60,000 nucleotides of DNA from Glandiceps talaboti (GCF_964340395.1 NC_135569.1:16646019-16706018), one strand, 5' to 3'; counted from the first letter of the stretch, positions 12,656 through 24,740 are shown. The notes: generated by a model not told the origin, from the sequence alone. Translations and numbers: made by a program.

Positions 12656-13055
12656 GTATAAGACATGGTATGATGAGTGAACCACGTAAACGTTACATGG
12701 AAGGCCGATTCATTGAAGGGGTGGGCGGTGTGGTACAACAATATTTATGATTCGTTGCCGACTTCAATGGGGTTTTTTATACACTGATGGTCCTGAATGA
12801 AGAATAGCAAGCTAACCAAAGTGTGATAGTAAAGATGAGTATATCAATACAAATATGTTTATGCCAACTTATAACCAGTACATGAAATGTTTTTTTCCGG
12901 ACAAAGTTTTATGATTTCACCCGTGGTGCTACACCACTGTTCTAATAAACAAGAAAGGCCTAAGTATGCGGCGACATCAGTTACAATATAAACATGTGGC
13001 TTGGTAATTGTCGACCGAACTCTCAATATTGCAATGACTGTAGCTGGAAGCTGTT

Positions 13056-13297
13056 CAATCTGATTAAAATCCGATGTAGATGTCGGCTAATCGTTCATTG
13101 CTATTTTACCTTCGTTATTTTGCCTGATATTATTTTTCTTGGTACATGTTTACATTTTTTAGCCTGATCGTAGAGGAGGCGATCAGGCAAGCTAAAAAAT
13201 GTAAACATGTACCAAGAAGGTCAATTCAGGCAAAATAACGAAGGTAAAATAGCAATGAACGATCAGCCAACATCTACATCGGATTTTAATCAGATTG
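13056..13297. mobile_element. Foldback MITE, copy 2 (242 bp, perfect 9-bp TSD)
   Basis: Same family as the copy at 12433: CAATCTGATTAAAATCC and its exact inverse at the ends, and a nearly perfect hairpin of about 118-bp arms around GATCGTAGAGGAGGCGATC. GAAGCTGTT at 13047-13055 and 13298-13306 is a perfect 9-bp target-site duplication. It interrupts the YqaJ/SWIM-like fragment on the minus strand. Confidence 0.92.
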
Positions 13298-13661
13298 GAA
13301 GCTGTTGTCAGATTTGTAATTTTCTAATCGTTCTTTTGTCAAGCAACAGACACCAGTAAGGTAAAGAAATATGTTTATCATGTATACATCGGGTATATTT
13401 CGAAGGTCCTCCGTCCAACTTTCAATGTTTCCGCTGTCGATTAGTTCTATATTTTGATGCTTGACATCCACTATTCGTCTCCTCTTCCGTTCTCTCAGAA
13501 AATTATCATTTTCTAGTGTTTCAAGACCAAGGTTTACAGCATTTCTGGCGATATCTAGTAGATTTAGAAGTAGTAATTTTCCACTCTTTTATGAATGCAC
13601 GGAGTTCTTTTACGCCCATTTTGTTGACAGCTTCATACATCGCCATACTATTAGATGCCAT
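13286..13661 (-). pseudogene. YqaJ/SWIM-protein-like N-terminal fragment
   Basis: From an ATG at 13661: MASNSMAMYEAVNKMGVKEL and RAFIKEWKITTSKST resemble the SAP-like helix pair at the N-terminus of large invertebrate SWIM/YqaJ-exonuclease proteins. After a frameshift near 13550 the sequence continues (ARNAVNLGLETLEND...) to SWTEDLRNIPDV..IFLYL and LENYKS, typical of the next segment. A foldback MITE is inserted just after LENYKSDNSF. Recognition is from memory of the family pattern and is moderate at best. Confidence 0.4.
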
Positions 13662-13861
13662 GACGAAAATTCTGGCCCTCACTTTGTCAGATATGGTGCG
13701 CCCTCTCGCGATACTTTCCTGCGAAACAACCGGAAGTTCGATAACCGGAATACGCCGTATTGGCTACAAACTAACTTCACAATTGCATGTCAAAACTACG
13801 AGAGTCGATCTAAGTATGGTACTTCCATTGACCTCACTGTACTAACAACAAGTACATGATT

Positions 13862-15500
13862 TCTCATGTTCAAAATAGATTTTCAATGATTTTCTATCCC
13901 TACCCTTTGAAAATATGAATGGCTAAAGCTGTTTGATGATGTATCTAATCTTGCCCTATTTACGAAATCTAACTGTATTTGCCAAAAACAATTGGCCTAG
14001 ACTTGTTGCGACAGCAGTCGCCAACTTACAATCACACGATATGTACTCCAACGAGTTGTGCCGAAGATGTGTGTACTACTGTGCAGTAGTGATATACCAA
14101 TCGATTCAAGTTTCTGTGTGGTGGTAAATTTGTTTGTTAACAATGTCTGTTGATATCAATTTCTTTGAGTGTTCAGCGTAGCATTGTGGCATGCAATCAT
14201 CACTGATGAAATCGACACAGTGTAGTTAGTATCTATTGTTTTTCGACTACCTAGCCTAGTTATATATCATCCCATTCTGGTAGAGGTTTGACACATCTCA
14301 TGTGTGAATGGTTTTCTACACTATATAATCTCGAGTGTGCCATATTGATAATCTAAACATTTACTCGAGGGTCTTACAATGTCAGAATGCCAAATACATT
14401 TGAGGTGTTGTTTAGTTCTTTCAAAACACTACAAATATGCGAAAAACGTCATAATTCACATTTTTCCATCCTTTTTTTAAAAGCTTTGGCGCTACTTTGT
14501 TAATCATGGCAATGGAGTGCAACATTTTTTGGTTGATAAAACATGATTTAAAAAAACTTCTGGTCTTTTGACATAGCATGGAGAGTTAAATTTGTGAACA
14601 TGGTGACTCTATTCAGTCAAAATGACAGGGTTGAGTAGGCAAGTGGATAAAACTTTGAGAAATAGACCGTGGTTTATAGGTGGATGTACCAGGTTACAGA
14701 ACACCTGGTGTTTAAGTATGCAGTGAATATATCATTAGAAAACCACTCTGCTAACAAAATTGTGTTCCCAGCCCGACCTGTCTTAGAATTAAACCAATTA
14801 ATATATACTCAGACAATTTGACAACCTGTATGATATTATATGCATATCAGTTATTTCCCCGTTTATGGCCAAAACAAATCTCTTCTTACGTCAACAGTGC
14901 TCAAACTGAAGTTACATTACCAAAACTTCATCCTGGACTATTTTGCATCTGAGGCTTTCAAAAATCCTTATTGTGTAATCCTGCGTCAAAAACATGTATT
15001 GGAAAAACAGTTCACAGGAATTTATAATACTGGCAATAATATACTACATTTTATTTGCCACCAATTGAGTATAACATTCACAATTTACTGGGAAGTGTGG
15101 TTTCTTTACAATGATGAAGGGAAACACATCGTGTGTGCCTCATGTCTATAATGTATGTATACTTTGTGACTGTCTAGTAACTACATCTTGCTGTCCATGA
15201 ATTTGTGTTTTTTGGGGACAATAAGTGCTCCATACAATCGATACTCAAAGAATATGTGTAGTGGTGTGGCTTACAATCACCATCACTAAAGGTATAGGAT
15301 ACTTCTGATAATGTTTGATGAACTTCAGGTTTAAGTTTTCATAATTCCACTACAAATTTGGGGTACTTAACATAATGTAGCAAGTCCACGTTAGTGGCAT
15401 AATTCCACAAACACAAATCAACAACAAAAGTCGCAAATTAATGCAAGATTGGAAAAATCATGATGAGAACCTTGACTCATTCTGTTGTGAACTTACAACA
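13862..15500. other. No recognised gene
   Basis: AT-rich sequence with short unsupported ORFs only. A trace resembling the R1 repeat (AGGCAAGTGGATAAA) occurs near 14638. Confidence 0.4.
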
Positions 15501-15509
15501 GTTTATATA

Positions 15510-16140
15510 GCGTGTGGTGTCTAGTTTGGAAATTGTTCAAAGGAAAATGATTGCCTCACAGGTGTATGATTTGGGTAAAAAAATGTGGGTTTTTTTATTT
15601 AGAAAAAATAAAAATGTAAACCTACTGGGGGCAGATCAGTCTGAAATTGGGTGGAAACTTTCTTTGAGGGGTTTATAGTAAAAAGAATTTCATTACATGA
15701 TGCTCCTAATAGTGATATGCAAATTAGGTATACAAATATGAACTATTTGGTCAAAAATCTTTAATTCCGAAAGGACTTTGCTGATTTGTCTGTAATTTCA
15801 CAGGGATGTTTCTTGGAATGTACAGATCAGTGGATATTAATCACATGATGATGCCATGAGTGATATGCAGATTATGGTTAAATACATAAATAAATAAACA
15901 TTCAAAAAATGTATGTAAATGGGACTATTAAACAGCAAGACCACGCCTATAGCAACAGTCAAATGATCACATGTATTGCAAAGATATTATCAGAGATTCA
16001 TAGGCAGGTGAATGAACATTCAAAAAATGTATGCAAATATGTCTAGCAACATGACCACTCCCATACCAACAGTTAAATGATTGTGTATATTGCAAATGTA
16101 ACAACAGGGCTGGGTGGATAGGTAACTGTGATGACTTCTA
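15510..16140 (+). repeat. R1 dispersed repeat, partial copy
   Basis: GGTGTCTAGTTTGGAAATTG through the CATTCAAAAAATGTATG and CATACCAACAGTTAAATGAT monomers matches the interior of the R1 copies at 19474 and 42973. The AGCACAACTG head and GT run are missing. Confidence 0.75.
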
Positions 16141-16159
16141 TTCATTATCTGTACCAAAA

Positions 16160-17425
16160 GTGGCATCTTGACCTTATTTGAACCATAAATCGTACAGATT
16201 CAAATTTGATGTGTAGTTAGGAAATTACTTAGACTTGGATGTAACACAGTGTGCATACACGTGTGGGTTCTATTGCTGTGAATATATTGGTACAGTACCT
16301 GATAGCATCCATAAGGGTTGTAAAATATAAAACTCTTCAGTTTAATTTTTATTGATTGTAATTTGTTTCATATGACTACTGACAGGCAATGTAGACTCAC
16401 TGATCTATTTTTTTGTTTTTGTGTGGAGAATGGGTTTATTATGGTTTTTTTTTTGTGTTCTGAGCAAGTCATAACAATGGGATTACAGCCAAATTATCAA
16501 ATCCTGAAAAAGAGAAAGAGCAAAAAATTATACCAAAACTGCCAAAAGAGTGGATAGTGACGATATTATATTTTTGCTCGAACTATAGATAAATATAGTA
16601 ATTACATGAACTTTGATGTCATTTTTGCCCTGATTGGCATGTATGTAGTATAAACAATAGTCACATCATATTTTTCTGTCCAAATAGGAAACTTCACTAA
16701 CTCATGCATACAGGGCTTGTTGGGTGTTTTTAAATATAATTCTTGATATTGCTAGTAAATTTACAAAAAAATAGATATTGATTACATGAGATTCTGTGCT
16801 AAAATCTAGCTCTATTTTCTCCGAAATTATGTCAATATTGGTACAGTGCACTAGCGAGGTTGGCAGCCATGTTGATTATTGCAAGTGTGAACTATAGTGA
16901 TTTCAATCTGCCATTTGTCATGGAATTATGCCTTGAAACAACAAAAATCTAACAAAAACAAGAAATATATGAAGTGAAAGTTCAAGAAATCCAAATATTT
17001 AAATATAGTGACCATGATTGTGTAAATAATACAGAGGTAAATTTACCAAAAATTGAGGTAGCACACATGGAACAGATTATGTGAAAGTCACGAAAACAAT
17101 ATTCTATTCATGTTCAAATTTTACAAAACAATATACTTAACTTCATAAAAATGACAGTTGATAATCTAAAATGCTGTAACGACTGATAATATTTCTAAAG
17201 TGAAAACAAAACAAAACATATCAGGCTCTCCAATGGTCAGTGAGTGGAATGCAGGCATCTCAGATTTGAAGGGAAATCTCATTAACATTAAAATTTGTAC
17301 CCAAGTTAATTAACTGAATAACTTTGCCATAAACACACAAGTTGGGGACTTAATATCTTTGGGACTATGTCTTCAATTGTTTGAAATGTTATTGCTATAC
17401 AAGTCAGAAGAATAAACAGATTTTG
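16160..17425. other. No recognised gene
   Basis: AT-rich unique sequence. No ORF with recognisable content and no clear repeat. Confidence 0.4.
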
Positions 17426-17427
17426 AT

Positions 17428-19040
17428 ACTAAAATAAAGTTACTGTATAAATAGTATTTCATGTTGTCATGAACAGCTAAAATAAAGTTACTGTATAAAT
17501 AGTATTTCATATTGTCATAAACAGCTAAAATAAAGTTACTGTAAGTGTATAAATAGTATTTCATATTGTCATAAACAGCTAAAATAAAGTTACTGTATAA
17601 ATAGTATTTCATATTGTCATAAACAGCTAAAATAAAGTTACTGTATAAATAGTATTTCATATTGTTATGAACAGCTAAAATAAAGTTACTGTACAAATAG
17701 TATTTCATAATGTCATAAACAGCTAAAATAAAGTTACTGTATAAATAGTATTTCATATTGTCATGAACAGCTAAAATAAAGTTACTGTATAAATAGTATT
17801 TCATATTGTCATAAACAGCTAAAATAAAGTTACTGTATAAATAGTATTTCATAATGTCATAAACAGCTAAAATAAAGTTACTGTATAAATAGTATTTCAT
17901 ATTGTTATGAACAGCTAAAATAAAGTTACTGTATAAATAGTATTTCATATTGTCATAAACAGCTAAAATAAAGTTACTGTATAAATAGTATTTCATATTG
18001 TCATAAACAGCTAAAATAAAGTTACTGTATAAATAGTATTTCATATTGTCATAAACAGCTAAAATAAAGTTACTGTATAAATAGTATTTCATATTGTCAT
18101 AAACAGCTAAAATAAAGTTACTGTATAAATAGTATTTCATATTGTCATGAACAGCTAAAATAAAGTTACTGTATAAATAGTATTTCATATTGTCATAAAC
18201 AGCTAAAATAAAGTTACTGTATAAATAGTATTTCATAATGTCATAAACAGCTAAAATAAAGTTACTGTATAAATAGTATTTCATATTGTCATAAACAGCT
18301 AAAATAAAGTTACTGTATAAATAGTATTTCATAATGTCATAAACAGCTAAAATAAAGTTACTGTATAAATAGTATTTCATAATGTCATAAACAGCTAAAA
18401 TAAAGTTACTGTACAAATAGTATTTCATATTGTCATAAACAGCTAAAATAAAGTTACTGTACAAATAGTATTTCATAATGTCATAAACAGCTAAAATAAA
18501 GTTACTGTATAAATAGTATTTCATATTGTCATAAACAGCTATAATAAAGTTACTGTACAAATAGTATTTCATATTGTCATGAACAGCTAAAATAAAGTTA
18601 CTGTACAAATAGTATTTCATATTGTCATAAACAGCTAAAATAAAGTTACTGTATAAATAGTATTTCATAATGTCATAAACAGCTAAAAATAAAGTTACTG
18701 TATAAATAGTATTTCATAATGTCATAAACAGCTAAAATAAAGTTACTGTATAAAAATAAAGTTACTGTACAAATAGTATTTCATAATGTCATAAACAGCT
18801 AAAATAAAGTTACTGTATGAATAGTATTTCATAATGTCATAAACAGCTAAAATAAAGTTACTGTACAAATAGTATTTCATAATGTCATAAACAGCTAAAA
18901 TAAAGTTACTGTACAAATAGTATTTCATATTGTCATGAACAGCTAAAATAAAGTTACTGTATAAATAGTATTTCATATTGTCATAAACAGCTAAAATAAA
19001 GTTACTGTACAAATAGTATTTCATATTGTCATAAACAGCT
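17428..19040. repeat. 48-bp minisatellite, about 33 copies
   Basis: The unit is TAAAATAAAGTTACTGTATA followed by AATAGTATTTCATATTGTCA and TAAACAGC. Variants alternate ATT/AAT, TATAAAT/TACAAAT and ATAAAC/ATGAAC. Because 48 is a multiple of 3, one minus-strand frame stays open for 431 codons as a 16-residue peptide repeat (MKYYLYSNFILAVYDN); irregular units near 18690 and 18755 break the frame. No start context or splice sites support a gene. Confidence 0.97.
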
Positions 19041-19169
19041 AGATATGTTTATCTGTCAAAGTAACCCTATTTGACTGTATTCTTTGGAAATGCATTTGAA
19101 CATGTACAGAATGAGTACCGTAGTCATTACATATATGATTATACCAGAGGTAATAGAGTTGGAACGTAC

Positions 19170-19203
19170 CCATATTATATATATATATATACCGGTATAT
19201 ATA
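19170..19203. repeat. AT-rich palindrome
   Basis: TATATATATATACCGGTATA is centred on ACCGGT at about 19192, with (AT)n arms. Confidence 0.7.
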
Positions 19204-19473
19204 ATCTGCAATGAAACTATTTAGATAAAAACTTTGACTTATTCTAAGCACAGATGACTCATGACTGTAAATTACTTGCATACCAAATATACAGAGAATT
19301 ATGAACAGCTAAAACTTTGATTCAAGTGGCCAGAATTGCTAATTCAGAACTAGACCAGAGAATAATCATTGCCTTTAAAATCTAGCAATCATGCTGGTTT
19401 TAAAATCTGTTGTCTCGTCTCATCTGTTATAGAACAGAAAGAACAATTAGCTTTTTAAACAATTATTCCTTTT

Positions 19474-19496
19474 TAGCACACCTGAACTGATAACAC

Positions 19497-19557
<61 letters not shown>

Positions 19558-20605
19558 AACTCAAAGTAAAACACCGCAGAAAAAATTGCCATGATGTTTG
19601 GTTGGTATATTACCTTGGGTGTCTAGTTGGGAAAATGTTGAAATCAAAATGATCTTACCACTGATGTGTGATTTGTGTCAAAAAATGTGATTTTTGGTCA
19701 AAAAAAACTTTAATTCCAAAACTACTTAGCAGATTGGGATGAAATTTGATGGGGATGCATGGGGGGGGGGGGAATAGATGATGAATTATTAAGTGTACAA
19801 TGATCTCATCAGTGATATGCAAAGTAGGTGTGAAAATGGGAATTTTGGTCAAAAATGAGACAGAAATTTGGTACCATGTTTCCAGAAGTGTTATTCTGCA
19901 GATTTGGTTTTAAAATTTTTGACGCAGTTGGCCCTAGCGAACATGACCACACCCTTACCAACAACCAATTCCAGAATATTTTGCTTAAATAACATCATCT
20001 GGTTGGTGAGTAAACATTCAAAAATGTATGCAAATATCCCTAGCAACCATGAGTATGCCCATAGCAGCAGGCAAAAGATTGTGTGTTTCACAAAGATAAC
20101 TACAGGGATTCTTAAACAAGTAGACAAAGTTTGGAAAAAGTGTATGGAAATATGCCTAGCAACAAGACCACACCCTTAGAAACAGCCAAATTATTGCATA
20201 TATTGCAAAGATAATAGGGATTAATGTTCAAGTGAATAAATATTCAAAAAAATGTATGTACATTTGCCAAGGAACAAGATCACACCCATAGCAACAGCCA
20301 AATGATTATGCATAGTGCAAAGATAACAGGGATTAATAGACAAGTGAGTAAACATTCAAAAAATGTATGCAAATATACCTAGCAACAAGACCATGCCAAG
20401 TGAATGAACATTTAAAAATGTGTGCAAATATGTCTAGCAATATGTCCACACCCATAGAAACAGCCAAATGATTGCATATATTGAAAAGATAACAACAGGG
20501 CTGGATAGGCAACTGGATAATCATTCAGCAAGTGAACACCTATACCAAGCATTGATGATCATGTTTTTTTTTTTTAATGTACAGTTGTGCTACAATACCA
20601 TTGGC
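19474..20605 (+). mobile_element. R1 dispersed element, full-length-looking copy
   Basis: Head TTAGCACACCTGAACTGATA, then a GT run 19498-19553, then the conserved CAAAGTAAAACACC / GGTGTCTAGTTGGGAAAATG body. Several monomers of roughly 110-125 bp follow (AACATTCAAAAATGTATGCA ... CCTAGCAACAAGACCACACC ... AAAGATAACAACAGGG), and the tail is CAGTTGTGCTACAATACCAT at 20582. Head and tail are short inverted repeats (AGCACAACTG / CAGTTGTGCT). No coding capacity. Confidence 0.8.
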
Positions 20606-20665
20606 GCTATTTTGTGAGAACATACATGTAATAACTCGTTCAAAGTGTATGAAATGTGTTATAGC

Positions 20666-20900
20666 TTATAGACCCTTCAATCTAGCAATGACCTCCTGGT
20701 ATAGTGTGTTAGCAAGTCTAATACATGTATGACAATTATCCATACACAGATCATCATTAGTTTTGAGTAGATTCTTTGTGTAGCTATACGGTATGTCAAC
20801 ATCAACATGTTCCTGTCCTGTTATCCCATAATATTCTTTACCTTGAAATTCCAATTGTTGTTTGGACTGTTGACTCTGGCTGATGTAACAATTGCAATTT
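20666..20900 (-). CDS. Candidate terminal exon of an unrecognised minus-strand gene
   Basis: The minus frame from about 20900 to the TAG at 20666 encodes KQQLEFQGKEYYGITGQEHV then DVDIPYSYTKNLLKTNDDLC and CHTCIRLANTLYQEVIARLK. Its composition looks like real protein, unlike the surrounding AT-rich frames. AG acceptors occur at about 20889-20900. The upstream part of this open frame (Leu/Ser/Tyr from GATA repeats) is artefact. I found no upstream exons and do not recognise the product. Confidence 0.35.
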
Positions 20901-21169
20901 ATCCAAAGCACTAAGATCTCAACACACGCAACACCTGAACTGATATAATTGAAATGAGAAAATGATTGCAAAATGAAACACATAGGCATGCCTTCAATCA
21001 TAGAATATTTCAGCAATCTCCTGGCAGAGATTAAACATATACTTAACATAACAAGAAATGAACTACATGTACAACAAATGTATCTTGCAATAATTTCAAA
21101 GAAAACTACACAGTTGTAAATAAATGTTCTCCTCAAATACACACACATTATTGATAGATAGATACAAAA

Positions 21170-21171
21170 TG

Positions 21172-21212
<41 letters not shown>
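21170..21212. repeat. (GATA)n microsatellite
   Basis: TAGATAGATAGATAGATAGA run of about 40 bp. Confidence 0.95.
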
Positions 21213-21869
21213 GACATATCTTGGTATTTCAATTCTTCATGTAATTTAATACTCATGAAATTCAGTGGCAAACATGTTCAGGAAAAAAAATATTATTTTA
21301 TAATATTATATCATAACAATTTAGTTCACATTTACTTTGATCTGCAATGGGATGGATGTTTGAAATGAATGAATGTAACCTAACTTTGAACATACAAACA
21401 CATTCAAGTATCAGAAATGCATACTTGACAATCACATACATTTGTGATAACAACTTTTACAATAAATACAATAACAATTTGACAGACTAAATTATATATA
21501 AGAAAATCAAGAATACATGGTAGTCTAATAGCTTCAAAAATCATTTCTGGCTCTTTAGTATTGTACACAATGACAATAACATATGGAAATAAGTAGTGAC
21601 ATATTCATTGATATTTATCTTGATAATGTCGAGACAAACCTATAAACTTGATTACACAATAATTTTGGTGATTTGTCTCTCCAATTGACAGCATGAAATT
21701 TTATAGCTGAAGGGCATATACACTAGTCTAGTACTCCTCAAACAATGAAACAGCAAGATATTGAAGGGAAGACCATTAATTAGGATTTGTGTAATATGAT
21801 CATGGTTTCCATCATTGTTATAAGTTGGGTGACTGAGTTCTGTGCTTTTCTGAAGAGATTTGTACAGGT

Positions 21870-22016
21870 TTTAGCTCAACTAAACACTCAGGATCAGTCA
21901 TACTTATGGCATGATGCAGTGTCTGACCGTGCGTGTGTCTGTGTCTGTGTCTGTGTGTGTGTGTGTGTCTGTGTGTCTGTGTGTCTGTGTGTGTATTGTG
22001 TATATGTGTCTGTGTC

Positions 22017-22055
<39 letters not shown>

Positions 22056-24150
22056 ACAACTTAAAAAATCAAAATGATCTTACGAGTGATGTGTGATTTG
22101 GGTTAAAAAACTTAAACTCATAAACTGCTAGACAGGTATAGGTCTGAAATTTGCTGGGAACTTTCTTAAAGGTGTTTAGGTGTTCACAATAATTTGTCCA
22201 TGACAAGATGATCCCATCAGTGATAGTTCCAAAGCTACTGCGCAGTTTGGGCTGAAAGTTAATGGGATGCATCTGGGGATGTGTAGATGAAGCTGTATTC
22301 ATAATGTGATGATCTTAACAGCGATATGCAAATAAGTCTAACTTGGTGGGAATGTTGCTAGAGGTGATATTCTGCAGTTATTGTTGACCACACCCTTAGC
22401 AACAGTGAAATGACGATGCACATTACAAAGATAACAACAGGGATGGGTAGGTAAGGGATGACATCGAAATCAAACACATCGTAATTACGCGTCATAACGA
22501 GCATAGATACGCATAATTTTTTATCGCCAACACACAATAGTGATTCTCACCTTCCGTGTTTCCAATGATGACATCGTCTTCTATCGTAGTTGATCGTAGT
22601 TTGTCATAATTTTTGATCATCAAAGAAAACCACGTACTCCAGTCAGTAATGTGCTGATGAAACTAGTACTGTACATGTTTTTATGAGTGCAAGTTCATGG
22701 GCGATATTCATTAAAAAAAAACTATAAGATACGCACGAAATCAAAGTTTCAATATTCAGTAAATCTTTTCACGAACATGACGGTATGTATTCGAAATTTA
22801 TTGTGATGGACGCATGGACGTAATATTGTAACAGTCCTGGGTTAACAGTAAATCTTTGAGGAAGATTATTGTACAATTGTGTGACTTTTAAAGCATCAAT
22901 TGCAGTTAGACTTTCCTTTTGGTTTTTGCACGTCGACAAACTAACAATACAACTTACAAGCTCACGCTTGACGGCCATGGTAGGGCCAAGAAATACTGTT
23001 GAATTTCCGGGTTGCGGAAGTGCAGTTTTGACTTTTATATCATCAAATAACGGGATTTGTTTTATATATTCTAAAACAACAACTAATTTTTTGTGTTTCT
23101 CAGTACAGTAACATTCCTAAATGATGGGGTTGAGTTGAGAAATCGCAATGTTCAGCAACACGTGGCGTGATGCATGATGTCGGTAGATAAGCATAGTGAT
23201 GAACGTATTCAGTTATTCCTAGCCCGAAATTTCGTTATATAAATGACGTTTTTCCTCAAAATTTTGAAGAAACAAAATGTTTTTAGGTGAATTCTAAATC
23301 AATCAAATCAAACGACATATTAATGCGAGACAAGCTTTAGTTTTTAATTTTTTTTTGTGGACAATGTTCGAATTCAACTGACGAATCCTGCGACTCGAAT
23401 CTAACACGATCAATGCACCGTTCACCAGCCAGACGAAAATGGTCGACATGTTTGTTGACTAGCCGAGAAGTGCATAAGGAAGTTGTGAGGCAGTCCGAAT
23501 AAATAGATGTAAAATCCGAAGTTTCGAATAAAAATTCTTCTTCAAGGTATTTTTAGGCAAGACATATTAGGTAAACATCTGAATATATTTGAAACACTTA
23601 GTTGACTAGCCGACTGTATGAATGCCATAGAAGGCATCTAATGAATAACATTGAAAAAAGTAAGCGTGAAACTGATTTGCACAGGAAAGAAAATCTTTTT
23701 GTTTCCTTATTTTTTTCACGATGAAGACTACGCGTAAATGGTCGTAGTTTGGGCTTATGAATAACGGACAATAGGTGTTTACTTTTTATTGTCTACAACC
23801 TAAAGTACATGAATATGCGTTGAGACTTATGAATATTCACCGTAGTACATCGTAACTACTAGTAGCTACTCGTCTTTACTCGTTACGACGCGTAATTACG
23901 ATGCTTTTGATTTCGATGTCGCCCCTAAGTGACTAAAGGTTCATAAAATGTATGCAAATATGCCTAGCAACAGGACCGCACCCATAGCAACAGCTAAGTG
24001 ATGGTTTATATTGCAATGATGAAAAGTGGGAAGGGTGGGCAAGTTAATGAAAATTCCAAAAATGAATGCAAATATCCCTAGCACCAAGGCCATGTCCATA
24101 GCAACAGCCGAATACATTTGTGCTGCAATGCCATTAGCCCTATTTTTGAA
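21870..24150 (+). mobile_element. R1 dispersed element, copy split by a nested transposon
   Basis: Head TTTAGCTCAACTAAACACTC at 21870, GT-rich run to 22053, body TTAAACTCATAAACTGCTAG, and the monomer region broken at 22454 by the element 22455-23925. It resumes at 23926 with TAAGTGACTAAAGGTTCATA and runs to TTTGTGCTGCAATGCCATTA near 24118. Confidence 0.8.
22455..23925. mobile_element. Harbinger-like DNA transposon, 1471 bp, TAA target duplication
   Basis: The left end GGGATGACATCGAAATCAAA and the inverted right end (GGGGCGACATCGAAATCAAA) continue as inverted repeats for about 47 bp (CATCGTAATTACGCGTC...). TAA flanks both sides (22452-22454 and 23926-23928), and the surrounding R1 sequence becomes continuous if the element and one TAA are removed. 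TAA duplication with GGG ends fits PIF/Harbinger. No transposase is visible; a short ORF MAVKREL before GTAAGT (minus, about 22978) may be a leftover first exon. Confidence 0.88.
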
Positions 24151-24400
24151 ATCTACCTGCGCCGGCAGAATTAATTAACTTTTCACCACTCGCAAGTGGT
24201 GTATTTTGCCACTTGCTACTCGCAACTTTCACTCGCATCATGCATATTTTGTACTTTGTACCTGGATAATTTGAGCCCTGGAAGTACCCAAGCTTGTATT
24301 TATGGGAGTCGACAGGTTGGCCAGACGAGTGTAAGCCTAGCAACACCATGAGGGGGGCGATACAGCACATGGCTGGTAATGATTCTCTCTGTGCAACCCT
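24145..24400 (+). repeat. CACTCGCAAGTGGTG repeat element, fragment
   Basis: CACCACTCGCAAGTGGTGTA and the downstream segment (TACCTGGATAATTTGAGCCC ... GCTTGTATTTATGGGAGT) match, in reverse, 39375-39560. The same sub-repeat arrays bound the element at 39500-41080. Confidence 0.75.
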
Positions 24401-24646
24401 CGGAACCGCGACATTTTTTTAAGAGTCAGAAGCCCAGCACACATTCTCATTGAGACCTCAGAGGTATCAAGGTTTAACATTGTTGGGAGGGAAGTGGGTA
24501 ATAAAGATTTTGAAGTAATCTGTAATCAGTAAAGTAAAGGCAGCAATTAATGGTAGGTGATTAGTGAGGTTATTACAATAGGCTTCTGTTAGTCTGTTAT
24601 TCTGCTGCAGTAAATATGTAAATGAGTTATGCTGTGTGCTGCAGTC

Positions 24647-24740
24647 AACGCCACATCATCTGCGACGGTCTCTGCTTCCACCATATGTGTATTAACGCCA
24701 CATCATCTGCGACGGTCTCTGCTTCCACCATATGTATATT
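24647..24740. repeat. 47-bp direct duplication
   Basis: AACGCCACATCATCTGCGAC ... CACCATATGTGTATT occurs twice in tandem (24647 and 24694) with one difference. Confidence 0.9.

Larger units (their letters stand above)
11936..13761. mobile_element. Putative 1.8-kb DNA element with 25-bp inverted ends
   Basis: AATACGCCGTATTCCGGTTA (plus TCGAA) at 11936-11960 is repeated in exact inverted orientation at 13737-13761. The outer 13 bp are themselves nearly palindromic. The interior holds two foldback MITEs and, on the minus strand, a YqaJ/SWIM-like fragment. No clear target-site duplication is visible next to the ends, so these may be internal rather than terminal repeats. Confidence 0.5.

Noticed and set aside
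13461-13859. 132- and 109-residue plus-strand ORFs
   Set aside because: Shadows antisense to the YqaJ/SWIM-like fragment and the right inverted repeat; composition not protein-like.
17373-18668. 431-residue minus-strand ORF as a repeat protein gene
   Set aside because: It is the 48-bp minisatellite read in an accidentally open frame; no splice or promoter evidence, and irregular units break the frame.
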